Below are positions 35,496 through 45,114 of a stretch of 64,000 nt of DNA, piece by piece. Source of the DNA: an uncultured Anaerolineae bacterium (GTDB taxonomy: Bacteria > Chloroflexota > Anaerolineae > CG2-30-64-16); NCBI GenBank assembly GCA_937124585.1, contig CAKZKT010000130.1:1-64000 (forward strand). Reading direction: 5' to 3'. A model generated the notes under the pieces. The model ran no database searches and had not been told where the DNA came from. It saw only the letters and a program-made list of their open reading frames with translations. Position numbers and translations under genes: made by a program. The number at the start of each line of letters is the position of its first letter. Within the stretch, counting starts at the first letter, position 1.

Positions 35496-36803
35496 TCACG
35501 AATTGTACACCTCGCGCCGATCCACGACCCGCTTCGCCTTTCCCTCGCTGCGCTGGATCGAACGCGGCTCGACCAGGCGCACGCGCGCCGAGATGCCCAG
35601 GCCGTTGTGCAGTTCATCCCGGATCTTGCGCTCCAGCGCCTCGAGGCCACGGATCTCATCGGCGAACACCGTTTCGGAGACCTCGACCCACACCTCCAGA
35701 TCATCCAGGGAGTGCTGGCGGTCCACGATGATCTGATAGTGCGGCTGCACTCCCTCGATTTGCAGCAGGATGGTCTCGATCTGCGAGGGAAAGACATTGA
35801 TGCCGCGCACGATGAGCATGTCGTCGGTGCGGCCGCTCGGCTTGGCCATGCGCACCAGCGTGCGGCCGCAGGCGCACGGCGCAGCGTCCAGCGCAGTGAT
35901 GTCGCCGGTGCGATAGCGGATGACCGGCAACGCCTCTTTGGTCAGCGTGGTCAGCACCAGCTCGCCGCGCTGGCCGTAGGGCAGAGACTGTCCGGTGGCC
36001 GGATCCACGATCTCGGCCAGGAAGTGATCCTCGAAGATGTGGAGGCCGCACTGATGCTCACACTCGACCGAGACGCCGGGGCCGATCACCTCGCTCAGGC
36101 CGTAGATGTCGAGCGCCAGCAGGCCAAGCTTGGCCTCGATCTCTTGGCGCATCCGCTCGGACCACGGCTCGGCGCCGAAGATGCCCACCCGCAGCGCGGT
36201 CTCGCGCAGGTCAACCCCCATTTCCAGCGCGGTTTCGGCCAGATAGAGGGCGTAGGAGGGAGTGCAGCAGAGGACGGTGCTGCCCAGGTCCTGGATCAAC
36301 ATGATCTGGCGTTTTGTGACGCCGCCGGATACCGGGATGACGGTGGCGCCGATGCGTTCCGCGCCGTAGTGAAAGCCCAAGCCGCCGGTGAAGAGGCCGT
36401 AGCCGTAGGCATTGTGCACCACATCGTTCCTGGTGACGCCGCCTGTGGTGATCGTGCGGGCCATGACTTCAGTCCACGTTTCGATGTCGCCGGCCGTGTA
36501 GGCGACGACGGTGGGCTTGCCTGTGGTGCCGCTGGAGGCATGGATGCGCACGATGCGCTCCCTGGGCACGGCGGCCAGGCCCAGCGGATAGTTGTCCCGA
36601 AAGTCGCGTTTGCAGGTGAACGGCAGCCGGGTGACGTCATCCAGGGTGCGGATGCTTTGCGGCGTGATGCCGTGCTCCAGGAAGCGCTGGCGGTAGAACG
36701 GCACCTTTTCGTAGACGTTGGCGACCTGGGCTTACAGTCGCTCCAGCTGCAAAGCCTGTAGATCGTTTCGGTTCATGGTTTCATGTTTGGGATCCCAGAT
36801 CAT
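35496..36803 (-). pseudogene. paaK: Phenylacetate-CoA ligase with an in-frame TAA at codon 24
   Basis: The gene starts at ATG 36803 behind GGGAGGA and reads MIWDPKHETMNRNDLQALQLERL, the canonical PaaK N-terminus. It then meets TAA (36734-36732) and continues in the same frame [17 protein letters not shown] to a complete C-terminus. A single C-to-T change (CAA to TAA) explains it. The remainder is intact: [14 protein letters not shown] (AMP binding), [20 protein letters not shown] and the C-terminal Lys region [11 protein letters not shown]. The 402-residue ORF could restart at an internal ATG, but that would lack the N-terminal helix. PaaK would activate phenylacetate-type acids. It is translationally coupled to the livF remnant (ATGA). 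Confidence 0.88.
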
Positions 36804-37166
36804 GCGATTCCTCCCAGATATGCGCGTTGGATGCGGTCTGATCTGAGCAGTTCCTGCGCCGGTCCCTCGGCGACGATGTGACCGGTCTCCAGGATGTAGC
36901 CCCGGTCAGCAATCTGAAAGGACGCGCGGGCATCTTGCTCTACCAGCAGGATCGTCAGACCCAGGTCGCGCAGCTGGCTCAGCAGGCCAAACAGCTGCGT
37001 GACCGGTGTGGGCGCCAGGCCCATCGAAAGCTCGTCTACCAGAAGCAGCCGCGGGTCGGACATCAGCTACCAGGGAGACGATCTCCCCCTCGGCGACGGT
37101 CAGACTCACCTCGCGCAGTGCCTGGATGGCGCCCCGATGCACGTTGAACCCTTCGATTTCCAGCAT
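36800..37166 (-). pseudogene. livF: Remnant of livF (branched-chain amino acid ABC transporter ATPase)
   Basis: The first 34 codons read MLEIEGFNVHRGAIQALREVSLTVAEGEIVSLV, a LivF N-terminus. The text then jumps, out of frame, to LMSDPRLLLVDELSMGLAP and continues to a normal LivF end. The Walker A, Q-loop and signature regions, roughly 110-120 residues, are deleted. In the surviving Walker B the usual DEPSMGLAP is DELSMGLAP. The start overlaps the livG stop as ATGA and the stop overlaps the paaK start, showing the original operon order. Confidence 0.88.
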
Positions 37167-37480
37167 CAGATCGCCTCCCCGCCCAGGTACGCGGCGATCA
37201 CCTGCCGATTCTTTCGTATCTGCGCGCCCGTACCCTCGGCCAGCTTACGGCCATGATCGAGCCCGATCACCCATTCGGCCAATTGCACCACCAGTCGCAT
37301 GTCGTGTTCGACCAACAGCACGGTGATGCCCATCTCGCGGATGGTGCGGATCAGATCGGCCAGGGCCTGGCGCTCGAGTGTGCTCAGCCCGGCGGCGGGC
37401 TCGTCCATCAGCAGGAGGGTGGGCCTGGCGCAAGTGCACGCGCGATCGCCACCATCCGTTGTTGGCCAAAAGGGAGATCG
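37166..37480 (-). pseudogene. livG: 3' remnant of livG (ABC transporter ATPase)
   Basis: Only the end of LivG survives: ASDLPFGQQRMVAIARALA (signature motif) in one frame, then, after a frameshift near 37431, RPTLLLMDEPAAGLS and LLVEHDMRLVVQLAEW to the C-terminus. About 150 N-terminal residues including Walker A are missing; the LacI gene region begins where they would be. The permease and binding-protein genes are absent from the window. Confidence 0.85.
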
Positions 37481-37543
37481 CTTGCCATCTCGATATACCA
37501 TACGTTTTGTGTGGAGTCAACTCGAAGATCATGCGGGCGGGAT

Positions 37544-37602
37544 TTGACGGTTCGATGCATGTCTGCTAGAATAAAGGCGTTGCGCAAACGTTTGTTCAAT
37601 CC
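37544..37602 (+). promoter_or_regulatory. Promoter and LacI-type operator of the 37.6-kb regulator gene
   Basis: TTGACG (37544-37549), 17-bp spacer, TAGAAT (37567-37572). The operator GTTGCGCAAACGTTTGTTCA (core 37580-37599) begins at the expected transcription start. The same site recurs at 38800. Confidence 0.85.
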
Positions 37603-37611
37603 CGAGAAGCC

Positions 37612-38631
37612 ATGACCATCTCGATCGTGGACATCGCCCGCATCGCCGGGGTATCTCCCTCAACGGTCTCGCGTGCCTTGCAGGACCATCCGCGCATCAG
37701 CCCGGAACGCCGCGCCGAGATCCAACGCCTGGCGGAATCGCTCGGCTATCGGCCGAACCAGATGGCGCGCGGGCTGGTGACGGGCCGCTCGTACATGCTC
37801 GGCGCGGTCGTCACCGACATCACCGACCCGTTCGTGGCTGAGGTCCTGAAGGGGGCCGAGGCCGCAGCACGCGAGGCGGGCTACGGCCTGCTATTCGCCA
37901 TGTCCAACCGCGACCCCGCGCAGGAGCTGGCGGCCGCCGAGACGCTGCTCGACCACGACGTGGACGGGTTGATGGTCATCTCTAGCCGCGCCCCTCACCG
38001 CTACGCCGACCTGCCGCGCCGCGGCGACCGAGAGACAAACGCGCAGACACCGGTGGTGCTGGTGAACAACGGGGTCGCCGGCCCGCGCCTCTTCAGCGTG
38101 CGGATGGATAATGTGGGGGGGGCGCGGGAGGCGGTGGCCTATTTGCGCCGGCTCGGCCATCGGCGCATCGCCTTCGTAGCCGGGCCAGAGGGTGGTCGCA
38201 GCAATCGCGAGCGTCTGGACGGCTACCGGCAGGGGCTCGTGGCCAACGGGCTTGGCTCAGCCACGGAGTTGATTGTACAGGGGGCTGGGCTGCCCGAGGA
38301 TGGCCCCCGCGCTCTGGCCACCCTGCTGGCGTTGGCCGATCCGCCGACTGCGGTGCTGTGCTACAACGATCTGGCTGCCATAGGGCTGTTGGCTGCGGCG
38401 GCTCGAACCGGCCGGCGCGTGCCCGGCGAGCTGTCGGTGGTCGGCTTCGACAACATCCCGCTGAGCGCCTACGCCACGCCGCCGCTGACCACGATCGAAC
38501 AGCCCACGGCTGCGCTGGGCCGCACGGCCGTGGAGAGCTGCTTGCGGGCATTGGCCGGCGGCGCCGTGGCCGACGTGGTGCTGCAGGGCCGTCTGATCGT
38601 GCGCGAAAGCGCCGGCCCATGCGCAAGGTGA
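37612..38631 (+). CDS. LacI-family transcriptional regulator
   Basis: 339 residues. Residues 1-55 are the helix-turn-helix and hinge ([23 protein letters not shown] ... [11 protein letters not shown]), the rest a periplasmic-binding-protein fold with [36 protein letters not shown]. The effector is unknown. A near-perfect palindromic operator overlaps its own transcription start and a 23-of-24 identical copy lies before the inositol phosphate synthase gene, so it likely represses both. It occupies the position where upstream liv genes would be expected. Confidence 0.92.
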   Translation: MTISIVDIARIAGVSPSTVSRALQDHPRISPERRAEIQRLAESLGYRPNQMARGLVTGRSYMLGAVVTDITDPFVAEVLKGAEAAAREAGYGLLFAMSNRDPAQELAAAETLLDHDVDGLMVISSRAPHRYADLPRRGDRETNAQTPVVLVNNGVAGPRLFSVRMDNVGGAREAVAYLRRLGHRRIAFVAGPEGGRSNRERLDGYRQGLVANGLGSATELIVQGAGLPEDGPRALATLLALADPPTAVLCYNDLAAIGLLAAAARTGRRVPGELSVVGFDNIPLSAYATPPLTTIEQPTAALGRTAVESCLRALAGGAVADVVLQGRLIVRESAGPCAR

Positions 38632-38653
38632 ATTGGGAATAGCTGTGCTCGTA

Positions 38654-38742
38654 TGCCATGCATATTGCGGAGTGCCTGGCACGTGACGACTTTCATCCGC
38701 TATGGCGTCGGACGGGCCAGGCACCTTTTCAGGTGTCTGGCC
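38654..38742. repeat. GTGCCTGGCAC elements (degenerate copy and variant hairpin)
   Basis: A degenerate copy has AGTGCCTGGCACGTGACGACTTTC as its right half, starting near 38671. A second hairpin GGCCAGGCACC-TTTTC-AGGTGTCTGGCC lies at 38715-38742. Both sit between the LacI gene and the operator of the next gene. Confidence 0.8.
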
Positions 38743-38799
38743 TGTGAACAAGCACCTGTCCTTTTCCCGATCTTCGTTCAAGGCATCGGGGCATCCGGT

Positions 38800-38823
38800 G
38801 TTGCGCAAACGTTTGCTCAATCC
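38800..38823 (+). promoter_or_regulatory. LacI-type operator upstream of the inositol phosphate synthase gene
   Basis: TTGCGCAAACGTTTGCTCAA (38801-38820) is a palindrome centred on AAACGTTT. It differs by one base from the site in the regulator's own promoter. A weak TATCAT follows at 38834. Confidence 0.85.
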
Positions 38824-38860
38824 GCCAGTTCCATATCATCATAAGGAGAACAGCATTCCG

Positions 38861-39979
<1,119 letters not shown>

Positions 39980-40054
39980 TACATCCACAACGGTGGGCCG
40001 GCGATCACAACCTGATTGACCGCAAGGCTGGTTCTATGGGGGCCTGGCCTGAAT

Positions 40055-40083
40055 TTGACATGGATGGGCTGATTCAGTACAAT
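40055..40083 (+). promoter_or_regulatory. Promoter of the TPP riboswitch operon
   Basis: TTGACA (40055-40060), 17-bp spacer, TACAAT (40078-40083), about 27 bp before the aptamer. Confidence 0.85.
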
Positions 40084-40109
40084 AAAAATACAAATTAAAA
40101 GAATACCGG

Positions 40110-40197
40110 AACGGGGGAGCCGGGAGGGTCCGGCTGAGAGGAGGGCAGATGCCCCGACCCCTTGAACCTGACCTGGGTAATGCCAGCGTAGGGAGCT
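40110..40197 (+). ncRNA. TPP (THI-box) riboswitch aptamer
   Basis: The conserved THI-box blocks appear in order: ACGGGGGAGCC, GGCTGAGAGGAGG, ACCCCTTGAACCTGACCTGG and TAATGCCAGCGTAGGGA. The helices P1 to P5 can be drawn around them. It should bind thiamine pyrophosphate and repress the downstream operon by termination. Confidence 0.96.
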
Positions 40198-40228
40198 TCC
40201 ACTAACTTGCCATTGCAAGTCAGAATCA

Positions 40229-40270
40229 CGAGCCATCTGCTGAACAGGTCAGGTGGCTCGTTTTGTTTTG
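40229..40270 (+). terminator. Riboswitch-controlled terminator
   Basis: CGAGCCATCTG / CAGGTGGCTCG forms an 11-bp stem with one G-T pair and a 10-nt loop, followed by TTTTGTTTTG. It lies 40 bp before the first start codon. A short ACTTGC/GCAAGT hairpin lies between it and the aptamer. Confidence 0.92.
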
Positions 40271-40309
40271 GCGGTGGGCTCCCGGTGCACTTCGACCGAG
40301 GAGGCAATG

Positions 40310-41449
40310 ATGGACATCATCAAGCGTCTGGTTGAGATCGGGCCGCGCTGGTCGGGGCGGCCGGCGGCCGCAGAGGCTGCTCATTTCCTGGCCAACGCGT
40401 TCGCCGGCCTGGGACTGACCGTCGAGCGCCAGGACTACCCGTTCGTCGGCTGGGAAGTGGACGAGCTGCCGAGCCTGGAGGTCATCGAGCCAGAGGCGGG
40501 CCAGGCTTCAGTCGCCCTGATGGAGTACAGTGGTTCTACACCGACCGATGGCGTGACCGGCGAGCTGCGGCCTGCGGGCAAGGGCTATATCGTCCCTGGG
40601 CTGTTGGAATGGCCACGTTATGCCATTATCACGGACGACGGCCGGGTGGGCGGCTATCTGATCGCCCATATTGGCCTGGGCGGCTGGTTGGGACCGGCCA
40701 TCCCCCTGCACAACCCCGAACCTTTCTTCCCCTTCCCCATGGCCATCCTGGCCCAGGCCGACTACGAGCGTTTTGAAGCCTGGCTGCGCGAGGGGCGCAG
40801 GGTGCGCGTGCGTTTTCGGACGGCCGGTCATCTGGTCAGCCCGCTCGTCGGGCACAACGTGATCGCAACCCTGCCGGGCCGTACCGAGCGCACGGTGGTC
40901 TTCGTCGCCCATCTCGACACCGCATACGGCACGCCCGGCGCCGGCAACAATGCCGGCGGCCTGCAGGCCCTGTTCGACCTGGCAGCCCGGCTCTCATCCC
41001 GGGGATCACATCACCTGACCTATCGGTTCCTGGCTTGCGACGGCGGCGAATGGCATTACCTGGGCTCGCGCTATTTTCTGCAACAGGAACGGGACGCGGG
41101 CCGTTTGGCCCAGATCGAGGCGGGCATCAACATAGATACCGTTGTGGCTGGCGATCAGCTTTACTTCCTGGCCACGCCAGAGTCCATGCGTCGGCGGGCC
41201 GAACAGGTGGTGAGCCAGTTGCGCCTTGCCGATCGCTTCCGCAGCATACACTACCTGGGAGCCCTGCGTGGCTCGGATCATTACTCGTTTATCCAGGCCG
41301 ACATCCCGGCCGCCGAGATCCTTTTCTGGCCCTGCCAGGTCTACAAACTGCCAGAGGATGATCTGCGTTGGGTGGATGAGCGACTGATCGGGCTGGCGAC
41401 GGAGATCGCCTATGCCCTGGCATGCACGTATGAGGAGGACACGCGATGA
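40310..41449 (+). CDS. M28-peptidase-fold protein in a TPP riboswitch operon, candidate thiamine-salvage protein
   Basis: 379 residues with the M28 zinc-peptidase fold: VAHLDTAYG (first metal site), GAGNNAGG where GAxDNxSG is expected, CDGGEWHYLGS where GEExGLLGS is expected, INIDTV and the last ligand in RGSDHYSF. Thus the bridging Asp is Asn and the catalytic Glu is Gly, so ordinary aminopeptidase chemistry is doubtful. There is no signal peptide. Start 40310 is favoured because GAGGAGG is well spaced. The stop overlaps ykoE (ATGA). Control by TPP and coupling to a thiamine-precursor transporter suggest a role in processing or sensing a thiamine breakdown product; this is inference. Confidence 0.85.
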   Translation: MDIIKRLVEIGPRWSGRPAAAEAAHFLANAFAGLGLTVERQDYPFVGWEVDELPSLEVIEPEAGQASVALMEYSGSTPTDGVTGELRPAGKGYIVPGLLEWPRYAIITDDGRVGGYLIAHIGLGGWLGPAIPLHNPEPFFPFPMAILAQADYERFEAWLREGRRVRVRFRTAGHLVSPLVGHNVIATLPGRTERTVVFVAHLDTAYGTPGAGNNAGGLQALFDLAARLSSRGSHHLTYRFLACDGGEWHYLGSRYFLQQERDAGRLAQIEAGINIDTVVAGDQLYFLATPESMRRRAEQVVSQLRLADRFRSIHYLGALRGSDHYSFIQADIPAAEILFWPCQVYKLPEDDLRWVDERLIGLATEIAYALACTYEEDTR

Positions 41450-42024
41450 ACGCCTTGCGGAGTTGGACGACTCGAGAGTTGATGGTGACAGCGGCCATTG
41501 CCGTGGCCGTGGGCCTGCTCTACATGGCCTACAGCAGCCTGTATCTGGCGTTGACGCCCCTGCTCGGCCAGGTGGGCATCATGCTGGCGCTGGGTTTCTA
41601 CTACCTGATCGGGGTGCTGGTGCCGTACATCGTGCGTCGGCCGGGCGCGGCTCTGCTGGCCTCGTTCCTGGCCGCCTTCACCGAGATGCTGGCGGGAAGC
41701 CCCTTCGGCATCATGGCCGTCTGGGCTGGCTTGATCCAGGGCCTGGGCGCCGAGATCGTATTCGCGGCGCGGCGCTGGCAGGATTATCGCCTGGGCGTAT
41801 TGATGGCGGCCGCAGTGCTTTCGGGGATGTTCGCCTTCGTCTACGAATACTTCCTGTTTAGCTATGGGGCGCTGGCGCTGCCCGTGCAGGCGGGCCTCTT
41901 CCTGGTGCGGATCCCTAGCGCGCTGGTGCTGGCCGGCTGGCTGGGCAAGGTTCTGGGCGATGCCCTGGTCCGCACGGGCGTGCTGCGCGGCCTGGCCATC
42001 ACCCAGACAGAGCGCACAGTGTGA
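41446..42024 (+). CDS. ykoE: ECF transporter substrate-binding subunit, YkoE family (hydroxymethylpyrimidine/thiamine precursor)
   Basis: 192 residues with six hydrophobic segments, opening WTTRELMVTAAIAVAVGLLYM and containing AGSPFGIMAVWAGLIQGLGAEIVF, typical of YkoE. In relatives this S-component binds the thiamine pyrimidine precursor HMP or thiamine. It overlaps the M28-like gene (ATGA) and the T-component gene (GTGA), so the three proteins are made together. Confidence 0.92.
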   Translation: MNALRSWTTRELMVTAAIAVAVGLLYMAYSSLYLALTPLLGQVGIMLALGFYYLIGVLVPYIVRRPGAALLASFLAAFTEMLAGSPFGIMAVWAGLIQGLGAEIVFAARRWQDYRLGVLMAAAVLSGMFAFVYEYFLFSYGALALPVQAGLFLVRIPSALVLAGWLGKVLGDALVRTGVLRGLAITQTERTV

Positions 42025-42854
42025 GCGGACAGCTCTACCTGGAGGGTGACAGCCCACTGCACCGCCTGAACCCGGCGGTGAAGCTGGGCGCTTTCTCTGT
42101 TTTGATGATCGCGCCGGCGCTGTTCTTGAGCCCGGCAGCGCCGGCGGCTTTCATCGGCCTGTCGCTGTTGTTGGGATGGGGGTTGGGCGGCATCTCGCCG
42201 GCGATGATGTTGCGGCGCCTGGCCCCCTTCTTGCTGCTGGCGACCGGCCTCGTGATCTTCAACACCCTCTTGTACGGTGGGCCGCGCGCTACCCTGCTCC
42301 TGCGCCTGGGGCCTGTCGGCATCTGGGCTGAAGCGCTGGCGGTGGGGGCCAGCATCGGGCTGCGCCTCCTCTGCTTTGCCTCTTTCTCGGCCCTTTTCGT
42401 CTGGACCACCGATCCGACGCTCCTCGTGGCCAGCCTGATGCACCAGTTGCGCTTGCCCTACCGCCTGGCCTATGCCATGTTCGCCGCCTATCGTTTCCTG
42501 CCGCTTTTACGGCGGGAGCTGGACAACATCCGTGCCGCGCATCGCGTGCGCGGGGCTTTTGTTGCGGGGGGCCCGGCCTCCTGGCTGGAACGCAGCCGTC
42601 GTTATGGCATCCCGCTGCTGGCGAACGCCATTCGTCAGACCGAACGGATGGCCGTGGCCATGGATGCGCGCGGCTTCTCGGCATCCATGCATCGCACTTC
42701 TTACTTCCGTCCCCACGTCCGCGCCGGTGATATCCTGTTTCTGGGCGTAGCCTGTCTGGCTACGGCTGCGATCTTGTTCGGGCTGGCGCAATGGGGCCTG
42801 CTGGGGGGGTTCCTGGCCGGCCCGGCCGAGAGCCTGGTGGGTGGCGCACCGTGA
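42021..42854 (+). CDS. ykoC: ECF transporter transmembrane (T) component, YkoC-like
   Basis: 277 residues, GTG start at 42021 within GTGA. Hydrophobic segments near residues 25-60, 68-85, 98-125 and 235-260. The cytoplasmic coupling helices carry the T-component signatures AAHRVRGAF and AVAMDARGFSAS (the A-R-G motifs that contact the ATPases). It transmits ATP hydrolysis to YkoE. Confidence 0.92.
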   Translation: MSGQLYLEGDSPLHRLNPAVKLGAFSVLMIAPALFLSPAAPAAFIGLSLLLGWGLGGISPAMMLRRLAPFLLLATGLVIFNTLLYGGPRATLLLRLGPVGIWAEALAVGASIGLRLLCFASFSALFVWTTDPTLLVASLMHQLRLPYRLAYAMFAAYRFLPLLRRELDNIRAAHRVRGAFVAGGPASWLERSRRYGIPLLANAIRQTERMAVAMDARGFSASMHRTSYFRPHVRAGDILFLGVACLATAAILFGLAQWGLLGGFLAGPAESLVGGAP

Positions 42855-44572
42855 CGATGCCCGTGCGGGTTACCGGCCTCAGTTTCCGCTACGCTGCGAG
42901 TCCGCGTTGGGTGTTACGAGATGTGGATCTCACAGCGCACGCCGGGGAGACGCTGTTGCTCCTGGGGCCGAGCGGCTGCGGCAAAAGCACGCTGGCCTTG
43001 TGCCTCAACGGCTTGATTCCGGCTGCTATCGCAGGCGAGATGCTGGGCGAGGTGTGGGTCGGCGAGCATTCTACACGAGCGGCATCCGCTGCGCAGTTGT
43101 GCCAGATGGTGGGCGAGGTCTTCCAGGATCCCGAGACGCAATTGATCATGCCCAGAGCCGATGAGGAGGTGGCCTTCGGCTTAGAGAATCTGGCGGTGCC
43201 AGCCCACGAGATGCCGGAGCGCATTGCGGAAGCCCTGGCCGAAGTGGGAATGCTCGGACAGCGTCGCGCCTGGGTGGATGCGCTATCGGGCGGCCAGAAG
43301 CAGCGACTGGCGCTGGCGGCTGTGCTGGCGTTGCGCCCTTCGGTATTGGTGCTTGACGAACCGACTGCCAACCTGGATCCGGCGGCCACGACGGCGTTCT
43401 TTGAGACGCTCCGCCGATTACGGACCACGGTCGGGCCCACCATCGTTCTGATCGAGCATCGCCTGGATACGGCGCTCCCCCTGGCCGACCGGGTGGTAGC
43501 TCTCGATCAGGCGGGCACGGTGATGGCGGCCGGCACACCGCAAGCGGTCTTCAGCGGTCATGCAGAGGCGCTGGCGCAGCAAGGCGTGTGGCTTCCAGCA
43601 GCTTGCCGCCTGGCGCGTGCCCTGGCAGCCGCCGGCCGACCGCTCCCTGCCTGTCCGATCTCGCTGGCAGAGGCCACATCAGTTCTGGGCCCGCTGCTGG
43701 CTGCCACGCCCGATCCCCCTGAGATTCCTCCGGCCGAACCGCTCCCCGCCGGCGCCGAGAACGCCATCGAGGTCGAGGAAGTGGAGTTTGCTCACGCAGG
43801 CGGCCCGCCGATCCTGCGCCAGGTGAATTTCCATTTGCGCCGGGGCGCTTTTTGTGCCCTGGTCGGCGGCAACGGCGCCGGCAAAACCACCCTAGCGCGC
43901 CAGCTGATCGGCCTGCTCCGCCCGACACGAGGTCGAATTCGCGTGTTGGGGCGCGACGTCCAGCGCCTGAGCATTTCCGAGCTCGGCAAACAGGTGGGCT
44001 ACGTGTTCCAGAACCCCGAGCATCAGTTCGTCAGTGAACGGGTGGCCGACGAGCTGGCCTTCTCATTGCGCGGACGTTGGGGCATGGCGGAAACCCGGCG
44101 TCGGGCAGAACAGTTATTGCACGTGTTCGGCCTGGAGGACTACGCGGACGCCAATCCGTTCGCGCTCAGCCAGGGCCAGAAGCGACGGCTCAGCGTGGCC
44201 ACGATGGTCGCCCTGGAACAGCCGATCCTGATCCTGGATGAACCCACCTTCGGCCAGGATCAACGCACGGCAGCCGCCCTGATGGAGCTGTTGCGAGATC
44301 TACACGCGCGAGGCACGACGATCCTCTTGATCACCCACGATATGGAGCTGGTGGCGGAGCATGCTCAGGAAGTTGCGGTGATATGGGATGGGTGGATCCT
44401 ATACCATGGTCCGACGCGAGACCTGTTCCGTCGGCCGAACCTGCTGCAACAGGCTGCCCTGGGCATGCCCCCACTGGCCAGGCTCGGCCAGTGGGTAGGG
44501 CATCCCGAACTGGTCACACTGCGCGACTGGATACGGCGTTTGCAGGCCGGGTTCAACTACGCTGGCGGTTAA
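42851..44572 (+). CDS. ykoD: ECF transporter duplicated ATP-binding protein, YkoD-like
   Basis: 573 residues holding two ABC ATPase domains, about 1-260 and 300-573. Domain 1: GPSGCGKST, LSGGQKQRLALA, VLVLDEPTANLD. Domain 2: GGNGAGKTT, LSQGQKRRLSVA, LILDEPTFGQD. The fused two-ATPase arrangement is characteristic of YkoD-type ECF systems. Start is GTG 42851, overlapping the ykoC stop, or ATG 42857. It completes the TPP-controlled operon. Confidence 0.93.
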   Translation: MTMPVRVTGLSFRYAASPRWVLRDVDLTAHAGETLLLLGPSGCGKSTLALCLNGLIPAAIAGEMLGEVWVGEHSTRAASAAQLCQMVGEVFQDPETQLIMPRADEEVAFGLENLAVPAHEMPERIAEALAEVGMLGQRRAWVDALSGGQKQRLALAAVLALRPSVLVLDEPTANLDPAATTAFFETLRRLRTTVGPTIVLIEHRLDTALPLADRVVALDQAGTVMAAGTPQAVFSGHAEALAQQGVWLPAACRLARALAAAGRPLPACPISLAEATSVLGPLLAATPDPPEIPPAEPLPAGAENAIEVEEVEFAHAGGPPILRQVNFHLRRGAFCALVGGNGAGKTTLARQLIGLLRPTRGRIRVLGRDVQRLSISELGKQVGYVFQNPEHQFVSERVADELAFSLRGRWGMAETRRRAEQLLHVFGLEDYADANPFALSQGQKRRLSVATMVALEQPILILDEPTFGQDQRTAAALMELLRDLHARGTTILLITHDMELVAEHAQEVAVIWDGWILYHGPTRDLFRRPNLLQQAALGMPPLARLGQWVGHPELVTLRDWIRRLQAGFNYAGG

Positions 44573-44710
44573 GGTTTCTTGATAACTGATGGGGATCATG
44601 CTCCCTGCTCAGCGCGCCAGGTATACTGTCCGTGGAGAGCCCGGATCATCCTCATCCATGATGGCCGTAGGAGGAGGGATCACCCCTGAGAAACATATTT
44701 GTCCGGTTCA
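44573..44710. other. Intergenic stretch after ykoD, no feature recognised
   Basis: No convincing terminator, gene or known motif is visible. A purine-rich GGAGGAGGGA stretch occurs near 44670 without a following ORF. The next 50 bp hold the 11-bp repeats described separately. Confidence 0.5.
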
Positions 44711-44760
44711 GTTACCAAACTTTGACATATCGCTAACATCCCCATAACCTTCTCTTAGCA
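44711..44760 (+). promoter_or_regulatory. Five hexamers at 11-bp period, PhoP-box-like
   Basis: GTTACC (44711), TTGACA (44722), CTAACA (44733), ATAACC (44744) and TTAGCA (44755) recur exactly one helical turn apart. This is the geometry of PhoB/PhoP-type response-regulator sites (Bacillus PhoP consensus TTAACA every 11 bp). A weak -10, TATGCT, follows at 44781. Confidence 0.6.
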
Positions 44761-44865
44761 TCCCCTTCGCGCATCTCCGCTATGCTTAGGCCGGTTGCTG
44801 AAGCGCCGGCTCCGGGGGCATGGCCCTGGCCGGGGCAAAACGTCGGACAGTCGGAGAAGCGCGCT

Positions 44866-45114
44866 ATGAAATCTGGAAGAACCCCTTGCGACGGACCAAC
44901 AAGCCAGGATGTATTGGCGACGCTTCAGCGCGTGTATGGTGGGAGCACGATCCAGCGCGACCCATTCGGGCGGCGCGCTGCTCTGCCCAGCGAGATTGCG
45001 CGCGTCCTCGCGCAACATGCCACGGAACCGCCAGACCCTTCCTGCGTGACCGCTGAATCCGGCATCGCGGCCGCCTCCTCTGCCCCCCGAAAGCCGATGA
45101 GGATCGAGCCATGA
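44866..45114 (+). CDS. Small hypothetical protein coupled to the PAP2-like gene
   Basis: About 82 residues from ATG 44866 (GGAGAA upstream); an in-frame ATG at 44782 gives 110. It is Ala/Pro-rich with no membrane segment or recognised domain. The main reason for keeping it is that its stop overlaps the next start as ATGA. It could equally be leader sequence that happens to be open. Confidence 0.35.
   Translation: MKSGRTPCDGPTSQDVLATLQRVYGGSTIQRDPFGRRAALPSEIARVLAQHATEPPDPSCVTAESGIAAASSAPRKPMRIEP

Noticed and set aside
36732-36734. Programmed recoding (selenocysteine or pyrrolysine) of the paaK stop
   Set aside because: The codon is TAA, not TGA or TAG, no insertion-type hairpin is evident and the expected residue is an ordinary Gln.
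44782-44865. Upstream ATG at 44782 for the small ORF before the PAP2-like gene
   Set aside because: It overlaps the probable -10 region of the PhoP-like promoter, so the start at 44866 is preferred.
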